Below, piece after piece: positions 20,312 through 28,589 of a stretch of DNA of 64,000 nt (its first letter is position 1; the number at the start of each line of letters is the position of its first letter). A model generated the notes under the pieces. The model searched no databases, was not told where the DNA came from, and was given only the letters and a program-made list of their open reading frames with translations. The DNA comes from DASSUW01 sp963830725 (lineage in GTDB: Bacteria > Actinomycetota > Thermoleophilia > Solirubrobacterales > Solirubrobacteraceae), in the NCBI GenBank assembly GCA_963830725.1, contig CAWHNO010000005.1, positions 62,001 to 126,000 on the forward strand, read 5' to 3'. Made by a program: the position numbers and the translations under genes.

Positions 20312-21544
20312 ATGGAAGCCGCCACCGCCGCCCCGTTCTCGCTCGAGCTCTCGCAGGACCAGCGCGATATCCGCGACTGGGTGCACGGCTTCGCCGAGCA
20401 GGTCGTGCGCCCGGCCGCGTCCGAGTGGGACGAGCGTGAGGAGACGCCGTGGCCGATCATCGCCGAGGCGGCCAAGATCGGCCTCTACGGCCTCGAGGCG
20501 CTGGCGCAGTTCTACGCCGACGAGAGCGGCCTGACGCTGCCGATCGTCAACGAGGAGCTGTTCTGGGGCGACGCGGGGATCGGCATGGCGATCATGGGCA
20601 CGTCGCTCGCCGTGGCGGCGATCTTCGGTCAGGGAACCGGCGAGCAGATCGGCGAGTGGATCCCGCAGTGCTTCGGCACCGAGTCCGAGCCGGCGGTCGC
20701 CGCGTTCTGCGTCTCCGAGCCCGACGCCGGGTCCGATGTCTCGTCGCTGCGCACGCGCGCGGTCTACGACGAAGCCTCAGGCGAGTGGGTCCTCAACGGC
20801 CAGAAGGCCTGGGCGACCAACGGCGGCATCGCCGGCGTGCACGTGATCGTCGCGTCGGTCGACCGCGACCTCGGCTCGCGTGGGCAGGCCGCGTTCGTGG
20901 TGCCGCCGGGCACGGCGGGGTTGACCATGGGCACGAAGGTGCGCAAGCACGGCTTGCGCGCCTCCCACACCGCCGACGTGTTCCTCGACGACTGCCGGGT
21001 GCCTGGCTCGTGCCTGCTCGGCGGCAAGGAGAAGCTCGACGAGCGCCTGGCGCGGGCGCGCGAGGGCGGCGCCTCGCGCGGCCAGGCGGCGATGCAGACG
21101 TTCGAGGCGACGCGGCCGACGGTCGGCGCCCAGGCGCTCGGCATCGCGCGCGCCGCCTACGAGTACGCGCTCGATTACGCGCGCGAGCGCGAGCAGTTCG
21201 GCCGGCCGATCATCGACAACCAGGCGATCGCCTTCATGCTGGCCGACATGAAGATGGAGATCGACGCGGCACGGCTGCTCGTGTGGCGGGCGGCGTGGAT
21301 GGGGCGCAGCGGGCGCCCGTTCGAGAACGCCGAGGGCTCGATGTCCAAGCTCAAGGCGGGCGAGGTCGCCGTCTGGGTCACCGAGCGCGCGATCCAGATC
21401 CTCGGCGGTAACGGCTACACGCGCGAGTACCCGGTCGAGCGGATGCACCGCGACGCGAAGATCTACACGATCTTCGAGGGCACGTCGGAGATCCAGCGCC
21501 TGGTGGTCGCGCGCGCGATCTCGGGTAGGCGGGGAATCCGCTAG
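20312..21544 (+). CDS. acyl-CoA dehydrogenase
   Basis: A 410-aa FAD flavoenzyme of beta-oxidation type. FAD/substrate motifs FCVSEPDAGSD and KAWATNGG are near residues 135-175. The catalytic-base region reads YTIFEGTSEIQRL with the expected Glu. It follows livJ by 40 bp and is probably co-transcribed with the uptake and activation genes, giving an import-activate-oxidise order. Its last codons (RRGIR) lie inside repeat copy B. Confidence 0.93.
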   Translation: MEAATAAPFSLELSQDQRDIRDWVHGFAEQVVRPAASEWDEREETPWPIIAEAAKIGLYGLEALAQFYADESGLTLPIVNEELFWGDAGIGMAIMGTSLAVAAIFGQGTGEQIGEWIPQCFGTESEPAVAAFCVSEPDAGSDVSSLRTRAVYDEASGEWVLNGQKAWATNGGIAGVHVIVASVDRDLGSRGQAAFVVPPGTAGLTMGTKVRKHGLRASHTADVFLDDCRVPGSCLLGGKEKLDERLARAREGGASRGQAAMQTFEATRPTVGAQALGIARAAYEYALDYAREREQFGRPIIDNQAIAFMLADMKMEIDAARLLVWRAAWMGRSGRPFENAEGSMSKLKAGEVAVWVTERAIQILGGNGYTREYPVERMHRDAKIYTIFEGTSEIQRLVVARAISGRRGIR

Positions 21545-21588
21545 CGCGGATTCCCTTGCGAGTTCGCTTCGCGAACATCGCGGGGAGG
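21527..21588 (+). repeat. 62-bp double-hairpin repeat, copy B
   Basis: Same layout as 15010-15071: GGGAATCCGC, loop TAGC, GCGGATTCCC, then GCGAGTTCGC/GCGAACATCGC. It spans the end of the acyl-CoA dehydrogenase gene and ends in GGGGAGG, the ribosome-binding site of the next small gene. Confidence 0.88.
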
Positions 21589-21596
21589 TTTGCCAT

Positions 21597-21761
21597 ATGA
21601 GCGACAACGAAGACTGGACGGGCGAGCCCCCCGAGGGACGCCACTCGCGCGACCGCGCGAAGCCCGGGTTCTGGGAGAACCAGTGGCAGGCCGCAGCCGC
21701 CTACGCGCTGCTCGGGGTGACCGTCATCGCGGCGATCCTGGTCATCGTGCTGCTGGGCTGA
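21597..21761 (+). CDS. small single-pass membrane protein
   Basis: A 54-aa ORF. The first ~30 residues are charged (MSDNEDWTGEPPEGRHSRDR...), and the last ~22 (YALLGVTVIAAILVIVLLG) form one hydrophobic helix, so it looks C-tail anchored. GGGGAGG lies 8 bases before ATG and is supplied by the repeat. Function unknown. It ends 20 bp inside the convergent gene. Confidence 0.68.
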   Translation: MSDNEDWTGEPPEGRHSRDRAKPGFWENQWQAAAAYALLGVTVIAAILVIVLLG

Positions 21762-22158
21762 GTCCGGCCGTTCGACGGCGGCAGAACACGTACACGACGA
21801 TCGCCGCCGTCAGCACGTGCATGAGCATCAGCGTGCCGACGGCGGCGGCATCGGTCCCGGGGTACTCGGGCGGGTCCTGCAGGCCGACCGAGAGCGGCGC
21901 CGCCAGCGAGAGCACGAGGGCGACGACGGCGATGATCGTGAACGTCCTGACCGGGTTCGCGGCTCGCCGCTTGACGATCGCGAAGACGAGCCCGGCGGCG
22001 ATCACCCCGATGAGCGTCGACACGATCACCGCTCGCAGCGCGAGGTGCTCGAACGCCTCCGGGATGTCGAACAGCGCGATCGCGAGCGCTCGCACCAGCA
22101 CGTTCACGACGACGGCGGCCACCGCGGCGAGCGCCGTGCGCACGAGCAGATCAGGCAA
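21742..22158 (-). CDS. four-helix membrane protein (DUF6069-like)
   Basis: About 138 aa with four hydrophobic helices: a first helix TALAAVAAVVVNVLVRALAI, then VIVSTLIGVIAAGLVF, IIAVVALVLSLAAPL and HVLTAAIVVYVFC. The layout resembles the DUF6069 family. The TTG at 22158, overlapping the upstream small gene (CTTGCCTGA), is the likeliest start; GTG a few codons later is possible. Function not known. Confidence 0.6.
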   Translation of the reverse strand: MPDLLVRTALAAVAAVVVNVLVRALAIALFDIPEAFEHLALRAVIVSTLIGVIAAGLVFAIVKRRAANPVRTFTIIAVVALVLSLAAPLSVGLQDPPEYPGTDAAAVGTLMLMHVLTAAIVVYVFCRRRTAGLSPAAR

Positions 22159-22351
22159 GGTTGCGGAGCGCCTCGCCGGCGACCAGGGCGAGAGCGAGCA
22201 CGGCGGCGGGCACCCAGTACGTGCGGTGGCGCCGCGTCCACCGCCGGCCGTGACGGCGGTCGGCGGTGCTGGCGTAGATCTGCCGCGGCTGGCGCACCAC
22301 GGGGCGATGGAAGCCTTCTGGTGGGGATCGGTCAACCCCGCCATCCCGCAT
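22151..22351 (-). CDS. small hypothetical membrane protein
   Basis: A 66-aa ORF with a basic first half (RRHGRRWTRRHRTYW) and one hydrophobic helix VPAAVLALALVAGEAL near the end. Its stop overlaps the next gene's TTG, suggesting coupling. It may start later than 22351. The upstream DNA has the palindrome CCCGCATGCTGCGGG. Not recognised. Confidence 0.4.
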   Translation of the reverse strand: MRDGGVDRSPPEGFHRPVVRQPRQIYASTADRRHGRRWTRRHRTYWVPAAVLALALVAGEALRNLA

Positions 22352-22372
22352 GCTGCGGGAATCGGTTCGCGT

Positions 22373-23176
22373 CTACCCCGGAAGCAGCGCGAATTGGCGC
22401 GACTGGGCGACGAGACTCCCGGCGGAGTCCCAGATCTCGAAGTCCTCCTCGTGGTAGCCGCCGATCACGTGGCGTGTCTCGGTGCGGCAGGCGAGCCAGC
22501 CCGGCGCGGGGCGGGCGCGCACGTGCACGGTGAGCTCGATCGTCGCCGAGCCGGCCGAGCCGATGTCGAGCACGGCGGGAGCGGCGCCGTCGACGAGCGC
22601 CGCGAGCGCCAGCGGATCGGCGTCGCGGCCGTCGCGGAAGCGCATCCAGAACTCGAGGCTCGGCTCGCCGCCCGGGCTGCCCTGCGCCCAGCCCGGCAGC
22701 ACGGGCGCGCGGTACTCGAGCTGCTCGGTGATGCTCACGCCGGGCATCGCGCCGCCCTTGATCACCTCCGGCGTCTCCTCGGGCGGCGGCAGCTCCGGCG
22801 GCGTGCTGAGCAAGAGCGTGCGCCCGTCAGCCTGGGCGAGGTCGCCGAACGTGGCGAGCAGGCGGAGGATCTCACGCCCGTCCTGGACCAGGCGCGCCTC
22901 GCCTGTCGCCACGCGGCGCCCGGCGCGCACGACGCCTGTGCGCACCTCGGCCGGCCCGATCGCGCCGGGCCGCAGGAAGTGCGCCGACGTCACCAGCGGG
23001 TCGGGCAGCGGCATCTCGGCCTGGAGCGCGCGCAAGCAGACGGCGAGCATGTAGCCGCCGTTGGGCGTACCGCCGATCGCGGTCCAGCGGTCGGTGAGCG
23101 CGGTCGAGTAGACGTGCCCGCCCGCCGGCTCGATCGCGGTGTCGGCGTCGAAGATGTATCCGGTCATGGTCGTCAT
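22373..23176 (-). CDS. thioesterase-fold protein (TesB/4HBT_3-like)
   Basis: A 267-aa double-hotdog protein. TPNGGYMLAVCLRALQ near residue 40, the acidic WMRFRDGRDADPLALAALVDGAAP in the middle, and TIELTVHVRARPAPGWLACRTETR near the C-terminus fit the acyl-CoA thioesterase family. ATG at 23176 is preceded by GGGGAG and is chosen over 23215. It probably hydrolyses a CoA thioester; the substrate is unknown. Confidence 0.8.
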   Translation of the reverse strand: MTTMTGYIFDADTAIEPAGGHVYSTALTDRWTAIGGTPNGGYMLAVCLRALQAEMPLPDPLVTSAHFLRPGAIGPAEVRTGVVRAGRRVATGEARLVQDGREILRLLATFGDLAQADGRTLLLSTPPELPPPEETPEVIKGGAMPGVSITEQLEYRAPVLPGWAQGSPGGEPSLEFWMRFRDGRDADPLALAALVDGAAPAVLDIGSAGSATIELTVHVRARPAPGWLACRTETRHVIGGYHEEDFEIWDSAGSLVAQSRQFALLPG

Positions 23177-23238
23177 CTCCCCGCCCAGGGTGGCCGGGGC
23201 GGGCAAGCATCGCAATTACCCGGCAGGTAAGCGCCACG

Positions 23239-23266
23239 GGCAAGCGGGCATCCATCCGCGCTTGCC
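23239..23266 (-). terminator. hairpin after the cupin gene
   Basis: GGCAAGCG pairs with CGCTTGCC (8 bp, perfect) across a 12-base loop, 21-48 bases downstream of the cupin stop. There is no T tract, as is common in very GC-rich genomes. Confidence 0.4.
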
Positions 23267-23286
23267 GGCGCGCGGCTGCCACTCGG

Positions 23287-23838
23287 TCACCGCAGCGCCC
23301 ATGGCAGACCGTCCCAGCTCGCCGGCGGCCCGTGCCGCCAGCGGGGGAAGGGCGCGTACGCCTCGGCCGAGGAGCTCGTCTCGCTCTCCACGCCCGCCCC
23401 GTGGCGCAGCGCGACGTCCGAGCGAACGTAGAGGTTCTGGTCCGGCGGTCCGCCGCGGGCTCCGGCCATGAAGACCACGCACGGGCCGTCGCCGGCGCCG
23501 ACGAAGATGTGCTCGGTCCCGGGCGGGCAGTGGACGAAGTCCCACGCCCTCAGCGGCCGCTCCTGGCCCTCGACAAGCGCCAGGCACTCGCCGGCGAGCA
23601 CGAGGAAGTCCTCCTGGTTGCCCTCGCGGTGATACAGCGCGCTCGGCTGGCCGGGTTGCAGGACGGCGATCGTGTAGCCGATCTGCTCGAACGGAACGGC
23701 GTCGCCCTCGAACACGCAGGCGTCCGCGAAGTGGCCGCCGCTCACCCAGGCCGCGTCACGGACGTTGACCACGAACCAGCCCGGCGTGGCTGCCACGAGC
23801 CCGGCCTCGGACCGCTCCATGCGCGCCTCCGGCACCAT
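23287..23838 (-). CDS. cupin-domain protein
   Basis: About 183 aa. A single cupin barrel with the two-motif pattern: YHREGNQEDFLVLAGE (motif 1, His and Glu ligands) and CPPGTEHIFVGAGDGP (motif 2, His). A variable C-terminal tail follows. Starts at 23856 (TTG), 23838 or 23820 are possible. It probably binds a metal and a small ligand. It is divergent from the DGPF/ECF42 pair. Confidence 0.82.
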   Translation of the reverse strand: MVPEARMERSEAGLVAATPGWFVVNVRDAAWVSGGHFADACVFEGDAVPFEQIGYTIAVLQPGQPSALYHREGNQEDFLVLAGECLALVEGQERPLRAWDFVHCPPGTEHIFVGAGDGPCVVFMAGARGGPPDQNLYVRSDVALRHGAGVESETSSSAEAYAPFPRWRHGPPASWDGLPWALR

Positions 23839-23939
23839 CGGCGGGAGGCTAGACAAACTTTCTCGTGGGCGTGTCGATTTCCGTCGTGCTCGCTCGACGT
23901 ACGTGATGGAAGGCCAAATCCACCAAGGAGGAACGCGAG

Positions 23940-24368
23940 ATGCGAGTCATGGTGCTGATCAAGGCGAACGAGCAGTCCGAGCGCGGCGACATGCCGAGCG
24001 AGAGGCTGCTCACGGAGATGACGACGTTCAACGAGGAGCTGGTGAAGGCGGGCATCATGCTCGCCGGCGACGGGCTGCACCCGTCCTCGAAGGGTGTCCG
24101 CGTGGCGTTCAAGGGCAGCGATCGCAAGGTCATCGACGGCCCGTTCTCGGAGACCAAGGAGCTGCTGGCCGGCTACTGGGTCTGGGAGGTCAAGTCGCTC
24201 GATGAGGCCGTCGAGTGGGTCAAGCGCATCCCGTCGCCCGACGAGGGCGAGGAGGCGATCGTCGAGATCCGGCCGGTGTTCGAGGTCGAGGACTTCGGCG
24301 ACGAGCTGACGCCGGAGCTGCGCGAGCGGGACGCCGCCCTCCGCGCCCAGACCGAGGGCGCGCGGTAG
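23940..24368 (+). CDS. DGPF (YCII-related) domain protein
   Basis: A 142-aa protein with the motif DGPFSETKELLAGYWVWEV near residue 65, the hallmark of the DGPF/YCII family. A strong Shine-Dalgarno AAGGAGG precedes the ATG. It is immediately followed by an ECF sigma factor, the conserved arrangement for ECF42 systems in which the DGPF protein is a co-encoded target or partner. Confidence 0.93.
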   Translation: MRVMVLIKANEQSERGDMPSERLLTEMTTFNEELVKAGIMLAGDGLHPSSKGVRVAFKGSDRKVIDGPFSETKELLAGYWVWEVKSLDEAVEWVKRIPSPDEGEEAIVEIRPVFEVEDFGDELTPELRERDAALRAQTEGAR

Positions 24369-25634
24369 GTGCCGGCCGCCGACGTCAAGCGCACGATCGA
24401 CGCCGTCTGGCGGATCGAGTCCACTCGGCTCATCGCGGGCCTCGCCCGCTTCGTGCGCGACGTCGGCGTCGCCGAGGACCTCGCGCAGGAGGCGCTCGTC
24501 GCGGCGCTGGAGCAGTGGCCGGAGGAGGGTGTCCCGGACAATCCGGGCGCCTGGCTCATGACCACCGCCAAGCGCCGCGCGATCGAGCGCCTCCGGCGCG
24601 CCGACGTGCATCGGCGCAAGACCGAGGAGATCGGGCGCGAGATGGAGCTGCGCGAGGCGGAGGCGCCCGATCTCGCCAGGGAAGCCGCCGACCCGTTCGA
24701 CGACGATGTCCTGCGCCTCATCTTCACCGCCTGCCACCCGGTGCTCTCGCTGGAAGCTCGCGTGGCACTCACGCTCCGGCTCATCGCGGGGTTGAGCACG
24801 GCGGAGATCGCTCGCGCGTACCTGGTGCCGGAGGCGACCGTGCAGCAGCGGATCGTGCGCGCGAAACGCACACTCACTGCCGCCCGCGTGCCGATCGAGG
24901 CCCCCGAGCTCGGCGAGCTCGCCGAGCGGCTCGCCTCGGTGCTCGAGGTCATCTATCTCATCTTCAACGAGGGCTACGCAGCGACCGCCGGCGACGAGTG
25001 GATGCGCCCGGAGCTGCTCGCGGAGTCGCTCCGGCTCGGGCGCATGCTCGCGGCACTGCTGCCGGAGGTGCCGGAGGTGCACGGACTGTCCGCGCTGATG
25101 GAGCTGCAGGCGTCGCGCGCCCGCGCGCGAGTCGGGCCGGACGGCGAGCCGGTCCTCCTGCTCGACCAGGACCGCTCGCGCTGGGACTGGATGCTCGTCG
25201 GCCGCGGGCTCGCCGCCCTGGAGCGCGCATACGCGACCGGCGGCGCCTTCGGCGCATACACGCTGCAGGCCGCGATCGCCGCCTGCCACTCGCGCGCCAG
25301 GTCGGCGGAGGACACCGACTGGGTGAGGATCGTCGCCCTCTACGACGGGCTCGCCCAGGTGGCGCCGTCGCCGGTCGTGGAGCTCAACCGCGCGGTCGCG
25401 GTGGGCATGGCGTTCGGGCCCGCGCAGGCGTTACGGCTGGTCGACGACCTCGCCGACGAGCCGGCCTTGACCGGCTATCACCTGCTCCCGACCGCGCGCG
25501 GCGATCTGCTGGAGAAGCTGGGCCGGCACGCCGACGCGCGCGCCGAGTTCGAGCGCGCCCTCACGCTCACGCAGAACACGCGCGAGCGCTCCGTGCTGCT
25601 CGGCCGCATCGCCGGCAGCTCCGGGCGCGGTTAG
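24369..25634 (+). CDS. RNA polymerase sigma factor, ECF42 type
   Basis: A 421-aa sigma factor. Region 2 (RFVRDVGVAEDLAQEALVAAL, PGAWLMTTAKRRAIERLRR) spans about residues 25-80 and region 4 (LTLRLIAGLSTAEIARAYL) lies near residue 140. A ~200-residue helical C-terminal extension (TPR/SnoaL-like in ECF42) follows, with FNEGYAAT and LDQDRSRWDW. GTG at 24369 follows the DGPF stop directly. No anti-sigma gene is adjacent; in this group the C-terminal extension is thought to control activity. Confidence 0.93.
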   Translation: MPAADVKRTIDAVWRIESTRLIAGLARFVRDVGVAEDLAQEALVAALEQWPEEGVPDNPGAWLMTTAKRRAIERLRRADVHRRKTEEIGREMELREAEAPDLAREAADPFDDDVLRLIFTACHPVLSLEARVALTLRLIAGLSTAEIARAYLVPEATVQQRIVRAKRTLTAARVPIEAPELGELAERLASVLEVIYLIFNEGYAATAGDEWMRPELLAESLRLGRMLAALLPEVPEVHGLSALMELQASRARARVGPDGEPVLLLDQDRSRWDWMLVGRGLAALERAYATGGAFGAYTLQAAIAACHSRARSAEDTDWVRIVALYDGLAQVAPSPVVELNRAVAVGMAFGPAQALRLVDDLADEPALTGYHLLPTARGDLLEKLGRHADARAEFERALTLTQNTRERSVLLGRIAGSSGRG

Positions 25635-25655
25635 CGGAAAGAGCCGCGCGCGCGC

Positions 25656-26309
25656 CTACCGGAACACGTATTGGAAGCGGGTGCCGTCGCACACGCCGCC
25701 GAGCTTGGCGCCCAGCGACGCTCCGTGTGAGCGGTTCTCGGAGCTGGGCACGTGGCGCACGTCAGCCTTCCAGCCGCGCGGGTTGCGGCCCCGCTCGAGT
25801 CCGGTGCCCTTTCCGCGTCCAACGGCCGGCGGGTATTCGTCGCGGTCGTAGCCGTCGCGTGTCGGGATGCTCCCGAGCAATCGGTCACGTCGTTGGTCGG
25901 CGCCGGGACGGTTGACGATCAGCCGTCGCGGCCAGCCGCGGCGCAGCGCGCCGCGGTAGTGCTTGCGGATGTTCGGATACTGCGCCCTGGAGAAGACCAG
26001 TCGCCGCACGCCTCGCGGCCTCGTGCACGCTTCCGGTTCCGGGCCGCCGTCGTCGCCTCCGCCTCCGCCGCTTGCCCGCGTGGAGCATGGGCAAGGCAGG
26101 GCCTCGCAGTAGATGCCGTCACCGTCGGCGTCGCGCGTGTCGGCGGCCTCCTGGGCGGCCTTCTGGTTCGGGTACTGCGAGCAGGTCGCCGCGGCGTGGG
26201 CGACCGGCGACGCCGCGTTGGCGCCGTCGCGTGCCTGCCCTGTCGCCACGCTTGCGGCGAACAACGCTGTCGCGACCGTGAACGCCGCCAGCGTCTTCGA
26301 TCTCGTCAT
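25656..26309 (-). CDS. secreted Excalibur plus NucA/NucB-like nuclease domain protein
   Basis: A 217-aa protein with an N-terminal signal peptide (about 1-27). An Excalibur calcium-binding segment with DADGDGIYCE and flanking cysteines lies at about 42-78. A Gly-rich linker is followed by a C-terminal domain resembling the NucA/NucB deoxyribonucleases, with GYDRDEYPPA near 155 and VPSSENRSHGASLG near 190. It is probably an extracellular calcium-linked DNase. The pairing of the two domains is notable; the nuclease call rests on motif memory. Confidence 0.68.
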   Translation of the reverse strand: MTRSKTLAAFTVATALFAASVATGQARDGANAASPVAHAAATCSQYPNQKAAQEAADTRDADGDGIYCEALPCPCSTRASGGGGGDDGGPEPEACTRPRGVRRLVFSRAQYPNIRKHYRGALRRGWPRRLIVNRPGADQRRDRLLGSIPTRDGYDRDEYPPAVGRGKGTGLERGRNPRGWKADVRHVPSSENRSHGASLGAKLGGVCDGTRFQYVFR

Positions 26310-27041
26310 CGGCGCTCGCGGTTCGACTTGGCGACCATGTCCTCATAGTCGGCAGTCATGGATCAAACGTGACCCGTACTCCGGCTGATTGGCACTTGCC
26401 GGCGTCGCGCGTAGGTTCGGCCGGGGATTCGCGCAATCGTCGGATGAGCGCGGGACGTCGCCGCCGCGGCCCACAAAAGGGCTTCGTCCCCGGTGTGTGC
26501 GCAGAGGCGCGGCCCCAACGTGTCCAAGGCGATCTGAACATCCGCCTGAGGAAGTGCTCTGCCAAGGGGCAGAAGCCGCTCAGGCTCGCGACGTCGCCGG
26601 TGCAGCGCCAAGACCCTCCCCTCCAATCACCGCCGCCCGCTGCTGGCGGCGGGCGGCGCGGCGGACGAGTACCGCGTCGCAAACGTTCTCGTGCGTCGAG
26701 GCAATAACCGCCGTCCCGCTTTGCGATTACTCCGTGACGCTCGACTCGCCGGTCGGATCGACCACGGGCAGACAGTTCCGCTTCTCGTGCGCGCCGAGCC
26801 AATCGCCGTGCAAGATCTCGCTCGAGGCCGCAGTTCTCTCAAGCGAGCCAGGGCGAGCAGTCGTCTTCCCGCGGATGACCGTTCACAAGGAACCCGCGAC
26901 GACGGCGAACGGTCCCGTTGTCTACTGCGAGTACGTGGACGGAGGTGTGAACCGGATAGAGCGCGTGCCGTTGGGGACCAACATCGGCGAGATTCGAGAG
27001 CGTCGCCTCGCAGCGCTGCCCGTCGTCGGCTCAGAGCCGCG
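26310..27041. other. unresolved region, possible decayed secreted-protein gene
   Basis: No convincing gene start is found. On the plus strand about 26710-27040 reads as one frame (VPLCDYSVTLDSPVGSTTG, later VVYCEYVDGGVNRIE) with protein-like composition, leading without a stop into the Mop-domain remnant. The upstream 300 bp shows no motif. It may be a gene remnant joined to the Mop fragment. Confidence 0.3.
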
Positions 27042-27287
27042 CCGCCTACCGAGCGCGCGCAATCAGCTTCAGGGCACCGTCCGCAGCGTCAACGAGGGCG
27101 CCGCGATCGCCAACGTTGAGCTCGATGTCCAAGGGGCAGCGCTTTTGTCGCGTCGATCACGGTCGAGGCCGTCAAGGAGCTCGGCCTCGCCGAGGGGGAT
27201 CAGGTCACCGCGGTCATCAAGGCCTCGGATGTAATCCTCGCCAAGGAGTATCGCTCCTGGCCCAGGCGGGCCACCTCACCGGCGTAG
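27042..27287 (+). pseudogene. Mop/TOBE (molybdenum-binding) domain remnant, frameshifted
   Basis: SARNQLQGTVRSVNEGAAIA in frame 1 continues after a one-base loss near 27139 as AFVASITVEAVKELGLAEGD and VTAVIKASDVILAKE in frame 3. This matches the small molybdenum-pterin-binding Mop domain from end to end. No start codon precedes SARNQL. It is probably the remains of a free Mop protein or the end of a larger molybdate protein. Confidence 0.75.
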
Positions 27288-27299
27288 CTTCGCCGCCCG

Positions 27300-27365
27300 G
27301 CGACAGTCAAGGCCACCGCTTCGCGGCTCGCTACGCTCGGCCCTGACGGGCTGACCTTGACAGCG
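27300..27365. repeat. imperfect inverted repeat in intergenic DNA
   Basis: GTCAAGG near 27305 and CCTTGAC near 27354 enclose a self-complementary stretch (CCGCTTCGCGG, GCTCGCTACGCTCGG). Possible REP-like or terminator structure upstream of the tRNA-Ser gene's 3' side. No gene seen from 27288 to 27567. Confidence 0.3.
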
Positions 27366-27567
27366 CCGTCGGCTCCGCTGATGGGCTGGGTAAGCCGGCT
27401 GCGCCGGTCCTGCCGAGGCAAGCTCGACCACACTCCGGGGAAAGCCCGGGAAAGAACGCACCTGGGACGCCGAGATCGGCTGGCGTGCGTTGACCTCGTG
27501 GCCCCTCGTACCCGCGGCCGCTGGGAGCCGCGATGCCGCCTGCAGAGCCAAATGTCGGCGGGCCGAG

Positions 27568-27654
27568 CGGAGGGGGCGGGATTCGAACCCGCGGTCCGCG
27601 TGAACGGACTCCGGTTTTCAAGACCGGCGCATTCGACCGCTCTGCCACCCCTCC
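27568..27654 (-). tRNA. tRNA-Ser (anticodon TGA)
   Basis: On the minus strand it starts GGAGGGGTGGCAGAG. The anticodon loop is CTTGAAA with anticodon TGA in the stem CCGGT/ACCGG. A long serine-type variable arm and GGTTCGAATCC are present. The acceptor arm pairs GGAGGGG with CCCCTCC with discriminator G. CCA is not encoded. Confidence 0.97.
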
Positions 27655-27696
27655 GGGTGGCGCTCCATGATGACTGGCTCAGCGCCCGCGCTTATC

Positions 27697-27876
27697 TTAT
27701 GAACCGCGGCAGTTCGACCGGGAACTTGAAGACCTGCGACCCGTGCGGCGCGAGGCCTCGCGCGACGGGCGGTCGTCGTCGGAGTCATGGATGTGGCTGC
27801 GGATGCCGCTGAGGCGGTCCGTGTGGTCGCCGACGTAGACGGTCGGCGGCTCTGGCTTGCGGTGGCGGGGGCCCAT
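27697..27876 (-). CDS. small hydrophilic hypothetical protein
   Basis: A 59-aa ORF starting MGPRHRKPEPPTVYVGDHTD. From about codon 36 another frame reads more naturally and ends SQVFKFPVELPRFIR-stop near 27691, so it may carry a frameshift. Rich in Arg, Ser and Asp. Not recognised. It lies between tRNA-Ser and the LysE gene. Confidence 0.35.
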   Translation of the reverse strand: MGPRHRKPEPPTVYVGDHTDRLSGIRSHIHDSDDDRPSREASRRTGRRSSSSRSNCRGS

Positions 27877-27912
27877 GGCTCGTTCCTCGCAGATGAAGGA
27901 CGGCGTGTGACG

Positions 27913-28551
27913 CTATTTCTGCCGCGGCTCGCCCGCGAGCGCCGCCACCAGCCCGAGCGAGATGAAGACGCCACCGCTGAGGCGGTCGAGCCGTCGCCGC
28001 GCCGCGGCGGTCTCGCGCAGCCGCCGTCCGGCTCCCGCAGCCACGAGCGCGTAGGTGCCGTCGCTGAGCACGCCCAAGCCCACCAGCATCGTGCCCAGCA
28101 CCAGCATCTGTGGGGCTACCGGGGCCGAGGGATCGACGAACTGGGGCAGGAAGGCGAGGAAGAACAGCGCGGTCTTCGGGTTGAGGATGTTGACCACCGC
28201 ACCCTGCCAGAACAGCCGCCGCATAGTGACCGGATCGCGTGGCTCTGGGTCGGGCTCCTCCGCGTCGCGCGCAAGCAGCTTGCGGATCCCGAGCAGGACG
28301 AGATACGCGGCGCCCGCGTACTTGACGATCGTGAACGCCGTCGCGGAGGACGCGATGAGCGCCGACACGCCGAACGCCGCGGCGACAACGTGCACGAGCC
28401 CGCCGAGCTGCACGCCGAGCATCGAGGTCACCCCCGCGCGGCGGCCCTGGGCCAGGCTGCGGGTCACGATGTAGAAGACCGACGGGCCCGGAATGGCGAG
28501 GAACGCGAGGCTCGCGGCCGCAAACAGCACGAACGTCGATGCATCGGGCAT
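27913..28551 (-). CDS. LysE/RhtB-family exporter
   Basis: A 212-aa inner-membrane transporter with six predicted helices. The family blocks FLAIPGPSVFYIVTRSLAQGRRAG at the N-terminus and GAVVNILNPKTALFFLAFLPQF in the middle are clear. It probably exports amino acids or related solutes. It is divergent from the mreB-like gene with about 38 bp between starts; ATG at 28551 is favoured over an upstream in-frame start. Confidence 0.93.
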   Translation of the reverse strand: MPDASTFVLFAAASLAFLAIPGPSVFYIVTRSLAQGRRAGVTSMLGVQLGGLVHVVAAAFGVSALIASSATAFTIVKYAGAAYLVLLGIRKLLARDAEEPDPEPRDPVTMRRLFWQGAVVNILNPKTALFFLAFLPQFVDPSAPVAPQMLVLGTMLVGLGVLSDGTYALVAAGAGRRLRETAAARRRLDRLSGGVFISLGLVAALAGEPRQK

Positions 28552-28589
28552 CCCCGAACCGTACAGCCGCGCCCGTATGCTGGTCGGCA

